This document shows positions 1 through 7,500 of a DNA stretch of 26,891 bases, piece by piece (position 1 is the first letter of the stretch; each line of letters opens with the position of its first letter). The notes beneath the pieces are model-generated. The model ran no database searches and was not told the DNA's origin. It was given only the letters and a program-made list of their open reading frames with translations. Both the position numbers and the translations under genes were made by a program. The stretch is from a virus, in the IMG/VR virus record IMGVR_UViG_3300025127_000217, positions 1 through 26,891 of that record; one strand, given 5' to 3'.

Positions 1-60
1 TGAGGGAAGATTGCTTTCATCAACAATGAAATCTTCGTAAGACGGCAGTTTCTCCGACAT
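1..60 (-). CDS. Terminase large subunit gp17, N-terminal 20 codons only (partial)
   Basis: An open frame starts with ATG at 58-60 and runs off the left edge, reading MSEKLPSYEDFIVDESNLPS. An in-frame TAA at 76-78 with no other start after it fixes this ATG as the first possible start. The catalytic parts (Walker A and B ATPase motifs, RNase H-type nuclease) would lie outside the window, so identity rests on position: in T4-like phages gene 17, the packaging motor ATPase and nuclease, directly follows gene 16. There is no strong ribosome binding site next to the ATG; the purine-rich GGGAGAGGA lies about 27 bases upstream. An ATAAATA box at the end of gene 16 could drive it. Another late gene inserted here cannot be excluded from 20 codons. 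Confidence 0.6.
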   Translation of the reverse strand, partial: MSEKLPSYEDFIVDESNLPS

Positions 61-82
61 TTTATGAGTAAAATATTACTTC

Positions 83-96
83 GGGATTCCTCTCCC
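83..96 (-). other. Short hairpin holding the purine-rich leader of gene 17
   Basis: On the minus strand GGGA-GAGGAA-TCCC forms a four-base-pair GC-rich stem with a six-base loop. The loop contains GAGGAA, the only good Shine-Dalgarno-like sequence between genes 16 and 17, but it lies about 27 bases before the ATG. It could modulate gp17 translation or be chance; the stem is too short for a confident call. Confidence 0.25.
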
Positions 97-100
97 TGAC

Positions 101-526
101 TTATTTATTCTCCTTGTTAAGTCCAGACTTGAGTATCTTTGATAACTCGGATGTCGATCCTACGAACAAAGCATTATTAACTGTAGATGGGCCTTTTTGC
201 TCTTCCTCTTTATTAACATCTTTGAGTTTTTTCTGTAAATCCATCAACTTATCAGTTGCATCTGAGACACTTTTTATTAATTGTCCAGCAACCTCATATG
301 CCCTTGGCATCTCACTCTCTTGTGCTAACTCTAGTATACCGTTTATTGCCTCTTGCCCTTTTTCTATAATACTATATAAATTTCCTCTTGTATATTCATA
401 ATCTTTTTGAATGTGATCACCATTTGATTTGACTTCCTTTCTTTCAACTTTCGTGGTTTCTGCAGGAACAATATCTGTCTCTACATTGAAAGTATCGTTT
501 AGGTCATCAAATTTTGAGGTTTTCAT
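101..526 (-). CDS. 16: Terminase small subunit (T4 gp16-like)
   Basis: This 141-residue protein (T4 gp16 has 164) is the DNA-recognition and regulatory part of the packaging motor. In T4-like phages it forms a ring that stimulates the gp17 ATPase. Residues 42-104 line up with the central coiled-coil region of T4 gp16: a DYxxxRxN start, then SEMPRAYEV (T4 has DSPRHMEV) and MDLQKKLKDV (T4 has LKLHKDMKDI). The C-terminal NALFVGSTSELSKIL matches T4 NATVFMGSPTELMDEI. The N-terminal 40 residues are charged and probably flexible. The start ATG overlaps the TGA of gene 15 by four bases (ATGA at 523-526), which suggests translational coupling. The gene ends in TAA inside an ATAAATAA sequence that may be the promoter for gene 17. 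Confidence 0.93.
   Translation of the reverse strand: MKTSKFDDLNDTFNVETDIVPAETTKVERKEVKSNGDHIQKDYEYTRGNLYSIIEKGQEAINGILELAQESEMPRAYEVAGQLIKSVSDATDKLMDLQKKLKDVNKEEEQKGPSTVNNALFVGSTSELSKILKSGLNKENK
102..108 (-). promoter_or_regulatory. Candidate T4-type late promoter box upstream of gene 17
   Basis: On the minus strand this reads ATAAATA, preceded by A and followed by AG. T4 late promoters consist of a single -10 box, TATAAATA. The box overlaps the stop codon of gene 16 and lies 41 bases before the gp17 start. The same kind of box recurs before genes 15, 13 and 8. It is short and the DNA is AT-rich, so chance occurrence is possible. Confidence 0.45.
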
Positions 527-1548
527 GTAATTGTACCACTGAATCCAAAGTCATCACCCATTGGAATGACAGCACTATCAACACCCTCTCCATCTGAAGT
601 ATCAGTGTAATCAATACCTTTAATGTCTGTTCCTCTAACGTGTGATGTGGCGAGTGTAGAATCTTTCCCTCTATCAACAGTGATTTTATTACTGGATGAT
701 GAGATAGATTTTACTAACATCTCTTCATTATCTATAACAATATAAAATTCATCCTTGACATTAGTAGTGCTATCAACTTTAAATGTTCTCTGTGTAGCAT
801 CAATATCCTCAGCCAAATTAGTAACTACATCACCCGTATAATCCTTGATTGCTCTTGGTTTAATAGAGTATGTAACATCTCTCTCTGTGCTTTTAGCACC
901 ACCAGCAAGATATCGAACAGATACACCTTTGATAATATCTGTAGTAGCGGAGGAAACTGGGCCAAATAGATATGTTTTTGCAGTAAATCTCATTGTATAA
1001 TATAAAACTCTTCTTGATGTAAAATCTCCCTCATATTCATCTTGAAAAGATACGTTCTCCAACACAACTGGTATATCTCGCTTTTCGTTTATTTCTGAAA
1101 CTAAATTGACTGTTAAATTGTATGATGGTTGAAAGAATGGTAAGATTTGTTCGACAATTTGTAGAGCATCATCATTTAACTTACACATAATATTTAATTC
1201 AAATTGCATATTATAAGGCACAGGCATGAACACCTTTTTAGTTGTAGTTTCAGTGTCTGGATCTTTAACTGTTATCTGTTGTGTTGTTGTTACCTTTCTT
1301 GTTGGATCATATGTCAAACCAGTAAACTCAAATGACATTCTAGGTAATGTCATTGCGACTGATTTATTTAAATTTGGTGACTGCTCTAATCTTGCTAAAA
1401 ACTTTCCAATAGGCCCATATGCAAGTGGGACTTTGCTTTCTGATTTATTTCCATCCGAATCCGTGTGCTTAATTGAGATATCATTAAACAACGTACCAAA
1501 AGAGATAATCGTCTTTCTAAATATTTCGTTGTAAAAATACTCAAACAT
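523..1548 (-). CDS. 15: Tail completion and sheath stabiliser protein (T4 gp15-like)
   Basis: gp15 caps the tail tube and contracted or extended sheath at the head-proximal end and forms the joining surface for the neck. The start MFEYFYN matches T4 MFGYFYN. Residues 110-150 (PVPYNMQFELNI, then ALQIVEQILPFFQPSY) match the most conserved block of the T4 protein (VPYNINM, LQIIEQILPYFTPEF). At 341 residues it is about 70 longer than T4 gp15. The extra length is mostly residues 251-304, a small beta module of the type T-hydrophobic-x-V-x-S-T...I-x-NEE...RG that also occurs in the two giant proteins of this window. AGGAA about eight bases before the ATG serves as ribosome binding site. An ATAAATA box lies 20 bases upstream. 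Confidence 0.93.
   Translation of the reverse strand: MFEYFYNEIFRKTIISFGTLFNDISIKHTDSDGNKSESKVPLAYGPIGKFLARLEQSPNLNKSVAMTLPRMSFEFTGLTYDPTRKVTTTQQITVKDPDTETTTKKVFMPVPYNMQFELNIMCKLNDDALQIVEQILPFFQPSYNLTVNLVSEINEKRDIPVVLENVSFQDEYEGDFTSRRVLYYTMRFTAKTYLFGPVSSATTDIIKGVSVRYLAGGAKSTERDVTYSIKPRAIKDYTGDVVTNLAEDIDATQRTFKVDSTTNVKDEFYIVIDNEEMLVKSISSSSNKITVDRGKDSTLATSHVRGTDIKGIDYTDTSDGEGVDSAVIPMGDDFGFSGTIT
637..798 (-). repeat. Inserted beta module in gp15, shared with the giant proteins
   Basis: gp15 residues 251-304 read RTFKVDSTTNV, then FYIVIDNEEMLVKSI, then NKITVDRGKDST. The same order of elements (strand ending in ST, a glycine- or aromatic-led strand with NE and a hydrophobic residue, then a strand ending in RG or RQ) occurs near residues 70-118 of the giant protein and 2117-2177 of the DUF4815 protein. 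T4 gp15 lacks it. Confidence 0.55.
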
Positions 1549-1567
1549 TTTTGTTCCTATACCAAGT

Positions 1568-1574
1568 TATTTAT
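1568..1574 (-). promoter_or_regulatory. Candidate T4-type late promoter box upstream of gene 15
   Basis: The minus strand reads CATAAATAAC, one base from the T4 late consensus TATAAATA. The box overlaps the TAA stop of gene 14 and ends 20 bases before the gene 15 ATG, leaving room for a very short leader with the AGGAA ribosome binding site. The same ten-base sequence recurs before gene 8. Confidence 0.5.
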
Positions 1575-2998
1575 GGTTGCCCAAAGGGATTACCTTCTGA
1601 GAAGTCTAATATCGCGTCTGCTTCGGTTTCAAATCCATCATTATCTCCAAATCCGTCATCAAAATTAGTGAGATCAATTAGTCTTATAGTATGAACTGCC
1701 CCTGATGATCCTCCTGTAATTTCCTCTTTTCTCAAGAATACTCCCTCTACATTTGATATCTTAAGTTCACTTGTAACACTGTTCCAGTCTCTGACTCTTG
1801 CAGTTGCACCGCTTGTTCCACCAGTTATGATTTCATTAAACTGGAAGTTGCCAGCTGCATCACTAGCTGCAGGAGGAGCGATTGCAATTGTTGGAGGTGT
1901 TGTGTAACCAGCACCAGCGTTGGTGATATGAATCGCACTGATTGTTCCAGCAGTGGAAACGATTGCAGTTGCAGCAGCAGAAACAGTTGATAATCCTGTA
2001 AATGTAATAGTTGGGGTAGTTGTATATCCAGAACCACCACCCGTTATCGTTACGATACCAATTGTTCCATTTGCCACATTTGCGGTGGCTGCAGCACCCA
2101 CACCATTTCCACCAAATATTTGTATGTCAGGGCCTGTAGTATATCCTGATCCGGGGTTAACTAAGTTGATACTTTGAACTACGCTTGCTTTTTGATTTAA
2201 TGGATCAGCAGCACCTGTGCAAACAACAATACCACCACGTAAATTTGCTGTAGCGATACCAGTCACACCACCCGTTGGTGCAGATGATATTGCAACTCTA
2301 GGAGCAAATGTATATTTTCTACCACGATTTGTTATATCGATAAATTGAATTCCACCATTTACAACTGTGGTAACAGCGGATGCGCTTGACGCAGTTCCAA
2401 CTAATGTAAGAACTTGTGTTCCACCAATAATAAAATCTTCACCATCTACACCCTCTGTTGCTGCAAGTGTATCATCAATCTCATCAACTCCAGTATCAAT
2501 GACCTCATCCTCATACTGGAAGAGTTCACAACGAAGTGTGTAAACGTAATTTTTCTTTAGTTGATAGAATGGTTGCTCATGCTCAACATATTTAATTTCA
2601 AATAAACGATCGCCTAAAGGAAAATAAATTAAATCACCTTCTTTTGGTCTAGTTGATAATCTTACATCTGCCTCATTTTTCATGAGGGGTGAGATGTATG
2701 TTTCAAATCTATCTCTTGATATTGTAAGTGTTAGTTCGTTTGTTGCCTGAATACCAAACTTTGATAAAAGTGTTGGATTCTCTCCGTATCCGTCAAAAGA
2801 TTCAACGTAAGCCTCAATTGGATACGCATCATCAAACTTTGATTCGATAACTTCTTTGATTATCGTATTACTATTTGCATATTTTCTTGGCATATAATGA
2901 ACATTCACTCCATAGATTTGAAGTTGTTCATTTATGAGAGACTGAACTAAGTTCTGTTCGCTAGTTGATCCTTGTTGAAAAAACGGGTTGAGAACCAT
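1571..2998 (-). CDS. 14: Neck (head completion) protein, T4 gp14-like, with repeat insertion
   Basis: gp14 joins gp13 in the neck that closes the DNA-filled head and receives the tail. Residues 1-180 are the conserved part (NPFFQQGSTSEQNLVQSL, YGVNVHYMPR, then YVYTLRCELFQYEDE), and the C-terminal DFSEGNPFG is also typical. The protein has 475 residues, against 256 for T4 gp14. The extra part, residues about 190-440, sits between core and tail. It holds four GxGYTxxPxI-type repeats (225, 283, 322, 362) followed by a GGTSGA module (383-434). The start is supported by AGGA about ten bases upstream, and the gap to gene 13 is four bases. The gp14 assignment is firm; the role of the insertion is unknown, perhaps surface decoration of the neck. 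Confidence 0.9.
   Translation of the reverse strand: MVLNPFFQQGSTSEQNLVQSLINEQLQIYGVNVHYMPRKYANSNTIIKEVIESKFDDAYPIEAYVESFDGYGENPTLLSKFGIQATNELTLTISRDRFETYISPLMKNEADVRLSTRPKEGDLIYFPLGDRLFEIKYVEHEQPFYQLKKNYVYTLRCELFQYEDEVIDTGVDEIDDTLAATEGVDGEDFIIGGTQVLTLVGTASSASAVTTVVNGGIQFIDITNRGRKYTFAPRVAISSAPTGGVTGIATANLRGGIVVCTGAADPLNQKASVVQSINLVNPGSGYTTGPDIQIFGGNGVGAAATANVANGTIGIVTITGGGSGYTTTPTITFTGLSTVSAAATAIVSTAGTISAIHITNAGAGYTTPPTIAIAPPAASDAAGNFQFNEIITGGTSGATARVRDWNSVTSELKISNVEGVFLRKEEITGGSSGAVHTIRLIDLTNFDDGFGDNDGFETEADAILDFSEGNPFGQP
1697..1852 (-). repeat. GGTSGA-type module at the end of the gp14 insertion
   Basis: Residues 383-434 of gp14 show an internal near-palindrome: FQFNEIITGGTSGATARV, a spacer strand, then VFLRKEEITGGSSGA. 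Each half is of the form F-x-x-x-E-x-I-T-G-G-[TS]-S-G-A. Related single halves occur in the DUF4815 protein, for example near residues 490, 885 and 1570. Confidence 0.6.
1874..2368 (-). repeat. Four GxGYTxxP-type repeats inserted in gp14
   Basis: Residues 211-375 of gp14 contain four related units. Each has a strand of the type I-x-x-[IV]-x-[IV]-T-N, then a turn, then the signature: RGRKYTFAPRVAI, GSGYTTGPDIQI, GSGYTTTPTITF and GAGYTTPPTIAI. An alanine-rich strand (GAAATANV, SAAATAIV) follows the second and third. Spacing is 58, 39 and 40 residues. The last three units are also alike in DNA around the YTT codons, which suggests recent duplication or exchange. Confidence 0.85.
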
Positions 2999-3002
2999 AT
3001 CA

Positions 3003-3851
3003 CTATCCTATAAAATCGAGAGGTGGTAACTCATAAGTATTTGACATCTGCTCTCTTATTACATCTAGCTCTCTCTGTCCATCTTCATATATTTGTCTAC
3101 CATTTAACTCTACACCACCGGGTAATTTTACACCTTGAAACTTAATTAAATTTTGACCCCATTGTCTTTTCATTAAGGCAGTCAGATATCTTTTCAAAAA
3201 GTAATCATTATATACACCAGTATGATCATTCGGATCTATGATTCTAAAACAATCAATCACCAGAAAATCATCAACCTTCATTGATGCAAAATCCATATCC
3301 ATATACAAACGATCTTGTCTTTGATTAAATCTAATTTGTTTTTCTGTTGTAAGTGCAAAGTTAATATCTTCCAAATACCTTTTAGTCATGGCATAATTTA
3401 AGATGCCAGCATATCCAAGATTGAATGCGATATCATTTAAAAATAATTGATATTTTACACTAAACATATTATTTGTAACTGTGTTAGATCCATCAAAATG
3501 AAATAATTTATTAACACCGATTACAGAGTCAGGCATCTGGAGGTAATTACTATCCTCTTCAAATGAAAACGTGGTTGATACTCCAACAATAGTTGCACTT
3601 GTTGTTGTGGTTACAATACCAACTTTATTAGATGCACCTCGCCCTCTTGACCTATCAATATCTACTTGTCTTACTTTATACTTTAAAAATGTTTGTATTA
3701 CACCATTAAAATGTCTCTCTTGAAAGTATTGAATCGCATCGTCTAGTAAGTCCTCAGTTTGCTCATCGGCAATATTAATCTCAAGCAGTGGAGCACCCAG
3801 TTGCCTTTTACAGTAATCTATTAACGTTGATCTACTTGATGGTTGAGCCAT
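3003..3851 (-). CDS. 13: Neck (head completion) protein, T4 gp13-like
   Basis: gp13 is one of the two neck proteins that seal the portal after packaging and prepare the head for tail joining. The 282 residues (T4 gp13 has 309) follow the marine T4-like pattern: MAQPSSRSTLIDYCKRQLG at the start, DDAIQYFQERHFNG (37-50), KYQLFLND (133-140), TTEKQIRFNQRQDRLYMD (168-185), WGQNLIKFQGVKLPGGVELN (231-250) and a C-terminal LPPLDFIG. Residues 75-98 are a small loop (NKVGIVTTTTSATIVGVSTT) in the low-complexity style seen across this cluster. AGAGG about ten bases before the ATG is the ribosome binding site, and a CTAAATA box lies just upstream. The gene ends four bases before gene 14. Confidence 0.93.
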   Translation of the reverse strand: MAQPSSRSTLIDYCKRQLGAPLLEINIADEQTEDLLDDAIQYFQERHFNGVIQTFLKYKVRQVDIDRSRGRGASNKVGIVTTTTSATIVGVSTTFSFEEDSNYLQMPDSVIGVNKLFHFDGSNTVTNNMFSVKYQLFLNDIAFNLGYAGILNYAMTKRYLEDINFALTTEKQIRFNQRQDRLYMDMDFASMKVDDFLVIDCFRIIDPNDHTGVYNDYFLKRYLTALMKRQWGQNLIKFQGVKLPGGVELNGRQIYEDGQRELDVIREQMSNTYELPPLDFIG

Positions 3852-3871
3852 TTATACTATACCTCTGTCAA

Positions 3872-3878
3872 TATTTAG
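3872..3878 (-). promoter_or_regulatory. Candidate late promoter box upstream of gene 13
   Basis: The minus strand reads CTAAATATTG, overlapping the TAG/TAA region that ends the 141-residue gene. It has the TAAATA core of the T4 late box TATAAATA. It lies 20 bases before the gene 13 ATG, the same spacing as the box before gene 15, with the AGAGG ribosome binding site between. Confidence 0.4.
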
Positions 3879-4300
3879 GGTGCAGAAGATACACCACCAC
3901 GTACAAGAATATTTCCGTCTACAATTCGATACACTGTTGCACCAGATCCAACTAAAATATCATACACATACCGACCTTCCTTTACATTTCTTGTGTCTGT
4001 TGATCCTAAAGATATTGTCAATCCATACCCACTTGATGCGGTTGTATCAATACCAACTGTAAAGGTAGCTACAGGAAAAGCAGTTGATCCAATCGCCGTG
4101 CTTTTCGTCATTTGTGATGATCCTGTCCAACCAGTGGTCGTACCAACACCAACTGAATTTGTAGTGGAAAAATTGAATCCAGTGTTTGCTGTATCAACAA
4201 TATTAAATTTAGCACTAAAATCAGCACCAACGTTCATAATTAAGTCACATGGATATGCGACTCCTGCTTCTGGATCGAATGTAATTTTTTTAGTTGCCAT
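3875..4300 (-). CDS. Small conserved beta-rich virion-cluster protein, 141 residues
   Basis: Function not known. The sequence has the pattern of a single beta sandwich: KKITFDPEAGVAYP (4-17), DFSAKFNIVD (27-36), WTGSSQMTKS (58-67), TFTVGID (79-85), GLTISLGSTDTRNVKEGRYVYDILV (93-117) and VYRIVDGNILVRGGVSS (123-139). The G-x-Y-x-Y-D-hydrophobic strand followed by hydrophobic-x-x-G-N-I-x-V is common in phage tail and baseplate attachment domains, but that likeness is weak. Proteins of this type are, from memory, usual beside gene 13 in marine T4-like phages. Residues 48-56 (NSVGVGTTT) look like a small insertion in the loop before WTGSSQM. The start overlaps the end of the upstream gene by 11 bases, with GAGGAG about eight bases ahead, so it is probably translationally coupled. 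Confidence 0.8.
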   Translation of the reverse strand: MATKKITFDPEAGVAYPCDLIMNVGADFSAKFNIVDTANTGFNFSTTNSVGVGTTTGWTGSSQMTKSTAIGSTAFPVATFTVGIDTTASSGYGLTISLGSTDTRNVKEGRYVYDILVGSGATVYRIVDGNILVRGGVSSAP

Positions 4301-4514
4301 TTACCAGACTCCTCAACATGTCTTTGATTTCAGTAATTTCATTTCTAAGTGTAGATATATCCCTTTCAAGATTGTCCACTTTGTTTGTCTCACCTTGTTT
4401 TATTTTACGAAGAGACATGTATCTCTCGTACTCAGATTTGTTAGTATTGATAATACAGTTGGATTCTGTATTTCTGAGAAAATGTTCATTATCTTTAACT
4501 TTGATGTAAGACAT
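4290..4514 (-). CDS. Small coiled-coil protein, 74 residues
   Basis: Not recognised as a T4 protein. The first 30 residues (MSYIKVKDNEHFLRNTESNC, then INTNKSEYERY) form a polar head. Residues 46-70 form an uninterrupted amphipathic helix with hydrophobic residues at V46, L49, I53, L56, I60, I63, L67 and L70, a perfect 3-4 heptad spacing that predicts an oligomeric coiled coil. The start ATG shares one base with the TAA of the 2530-residue gene (TAATG at 4512-4516), and its end overlaps the next gene by 11 bases, so all three are likely translated in series. It sits where T4 has wac, the coiled-coil whisker fibritin. A minor neck or chaperone role is a guess from position and fold only. Confidence 0.78.
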   Translation of the reverse strand: MSYIKVKDNEHFLRNTESNCIINTNKSEYERYMSLRKIKQGETNKVDNLERDISTLRNEITEIKDMLRSLVNGN

Positions 4515-7500
4515 TATGCAAGAGCGATTACTTTAAGATTTGAAACTCTAGGTACGTAAACCTGATTTGTTGATGTTAACACGAACTTAACTCTAAATGC
4601 TCTAAATGATGGTAGATCACTTATACTAAATGTTAACTCTTTGAATTGTAGTTGATCACTTACAAAACCAGAAGCCTCTGACGGTGGAGTAAGTGCATCA
4701 GTTTTTCCGTCGCTTTCATCGATAGAGATAACTTGTGCTCTTTCATTTAGATTATTAAATCCGGGGAAAGGTACAAATATTGGGTCAAATCCGGGATTTT
4801 CACTTATGGCAAAGAACGCTCTTATATCAGTATATTCATTTATGTGAGCGTCAAGAACAACTTTTAGTGATGTACCAGATGTTTGTAACACATTTTCTTT
4901 TGAGACATACTGGAATGCTGAAGGGTCAGTATCTAATCCATCAACACGATTATCATTTTTAAAGTTTGAAATAAGTTTATCAACTCTATTTGAAACTAGC
5001 AAAGCACTTATTCTTTCCATGTCAACCGTAGGTGATATTCTTGAATCATTAGAGTTCAAATTAAGTGTCATGTTAAATGACCTATCACCCGGTAGAACTG
5101 TTATTGAGTCATTATTAGTTTCATTCACCCTTGAAGCTATAATTCTAGGTGTGTTCATGTAGTTGGATTGGTTAATAGCTACTGATTCTGTGCCTTGAAC
5201 AACGAACGGAGTATCAGATCCCTGTCCAGATCCTGTATTCACACTTGTTCCACTTACAGTCTTGATCTCTGCACTTAAATTTGTTCCTTGAACAGTGGTA
5301 TTTTGTATCAAAGGTTTTATTAAATCAAATGCCATATTTTGTGAAGCATGGATTCTGTTACCTCCACCTGATTTTGTTTCTTTTACTTTGAGTTGAGGGA
5401 AACTTTCAGATGATGTTCGCCCTATACCATTAGCACCCATATCTAATTTAATTTTATATGAATCTAATGTAATGGGATTTGTATCAGTAACATTCGCGAG
5501 ATTATGAGTTGTATTAATTCTTCGTAAAGATACTCCTCCTAGTTCGTATTTGGTTACAATATCTCCGGCAACATAATTTTGACCTTGTGTTGAGTCTTGT
5601 TGTCTAGTGATACCGGTAAGATTATTTCCAGAGAATCCAGTATATTTAATTATTTCATTTTTAATTTTAATATAGCCAGGATTAGATGCTGCAACACCTA
5701 CATTTTCAAAAGTTGAAAACTCACTTGTGCTACCAATTGATATGTTAGCAGTTGAATCATTGGCATACGGAGAAGTTAGTTTTGTCTCAGCAACATCACT
5801 TTCAGCACCAGAAATTATTACTCTATTAATTTGATGATGCATTCCATGATTTTTATGATTTACCTCTATGTGCAGACCATCACTTATCGTTGTAATACCA
5901 CTTGTAGTTGGGAATGCACCATAAGTTCCACCTGCACCTGTCACCGCACTTGTAATACCAATAATATCTCCAATGGCATTTAATCCACCAGAGAAGAATA
6001 AAGTCTTTCCAGTACCAACCGCAAATTTACCTTGAACATTATCAACAATCAATTCACTTGTACTACCAATAGATGCGACAGTTAATCTTGCGTTCACACC
6101 TAAACTTGTAGTTATTCCTAAAACATCACCTGTAGTATATCCTTCTCCACCAGAAGTGATTGTGGCAGAAACCACTGATCCTTCTTTATAAAGAACTGTC
6201 GCTTTAGCATCTCTACCACTTCCAGTGATTGTTGTTAATGCAACCCCGGCAACTGTAGTTCCAGTTCCATCTGATGTTCCACCAGCTGGGGTATATCCTA
6301 AACCAACTCTTGATACTGTTAATGATCCAGTTGCAATACCTGCAGTTGCAACTAAATTACCTGATGCTCCTGACACATCCTGAGATTGAGAAATAACGTT
6401 ACCAATAGTTGGATGAACATCGTTTGCTTTTCCACTAAATGCAGAACTAATACCAATTCTTATTTTATTTGTTTGTAAATTTAAAGAATTTGGTTGTAAT
6501 TTTGGAATTTGTGCATTACCCTCAGATAAAATTGGATTATAAATTTCAACTGATCCAGATGGTGAGAACTCAGCACGATTAATAATAAATTTAAGATCCT
6601 CCCATTGACTTGGTTCCCACGTTGAAGCATTTTGAGATTTAAATAGAGAACCTAATGTTGGTTGATTTGATACAAACTCATCAGTTATTAAATCATTTTC
6701 ACCTATTCTTGATATGAAAACTCTGTAATCTGCAGATGCTGATAGCATGCAGATGGCATATTCTGTTCCGGGTGATAAGTAAACCGGTGCTTTAAAATTG
6801 AATTTTGTCGCAATAGAACCATTTGATGAAGTGGTTATTTGATCAGGATCAAGTGTAAGTTGTGAAAATGGAAGAACTTCTTGACTAGGAACACCGAGTT
6901 TGACTGTTCTTAAATCAAGTTGAACTGGAATATTACCTTGGTCAACTGTTGCAAAGTAAACTTCTACACTTGTAGCAAATATACCAGTTGAATCCCCAAC
7001 ATAAAATGATTGAGCTAAAGGATCAACTTGTTGCTCTTGGAATTGCTGACCCGTAACGTTTGATGCAATAAGAATACTACCTGTTACCTCTCTTTCTGAT
7101 CTACTTTCATTTACACTTTGATTTTGTATTCTTGCATTTCTAAGTGAAATTATATTCTCTTGAACAGTCTCTAGTGTACCTGTAGAATCAAAAACTTCTG
7201 ATGCGATTGTTGATGCTTGACTTCTATTGTTTTGCTCATTATCAATTAGTGTGAAAGTTCTTCTTCCAGATTGAAATGTTGGATTTGTAGCTATGTTTGG
7301 ATTTGGAATAAAGAAACTACCTAAACAAGTAGCAGCATAATCTGATATTAATCTTAAGTCTGTCACTTGAGCTTCAGCACCTGATGTTCCACCTTTTAAT
7401 ATCATACCGGTTTCAATTCTACCAAAGAAATCACCTTGAGGTTGTTCGGCAAGTGATTCGCAATCAACATTTATTGTTGTTGATGTGGATGAATATGTTG

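Noticed and set aside
1825-2040. 71-codon minus-strand frame rich in L and Q inside gene 14
   Set aside because: Out-of-frame reading of the GxGYTxxP repeat DNA; its low-complexity composition follows from the repeats.
1874-2368. CRISPR-like or tandem DNA array suggested by regular repeats
   Set aside because: The repeats are protein-coding, in frame, of unequal spacing and diverged; there are no identical direct repeats with unique spacers.
3993-4559. 188-codon open frame on the plus strand
   Set aside because: It runs antisense across three minus-strand genes with good start/stop coupling and homology-like patterns, has no ribosome binding site that stands out, and its sequence looks like a reverse-frame shadow.
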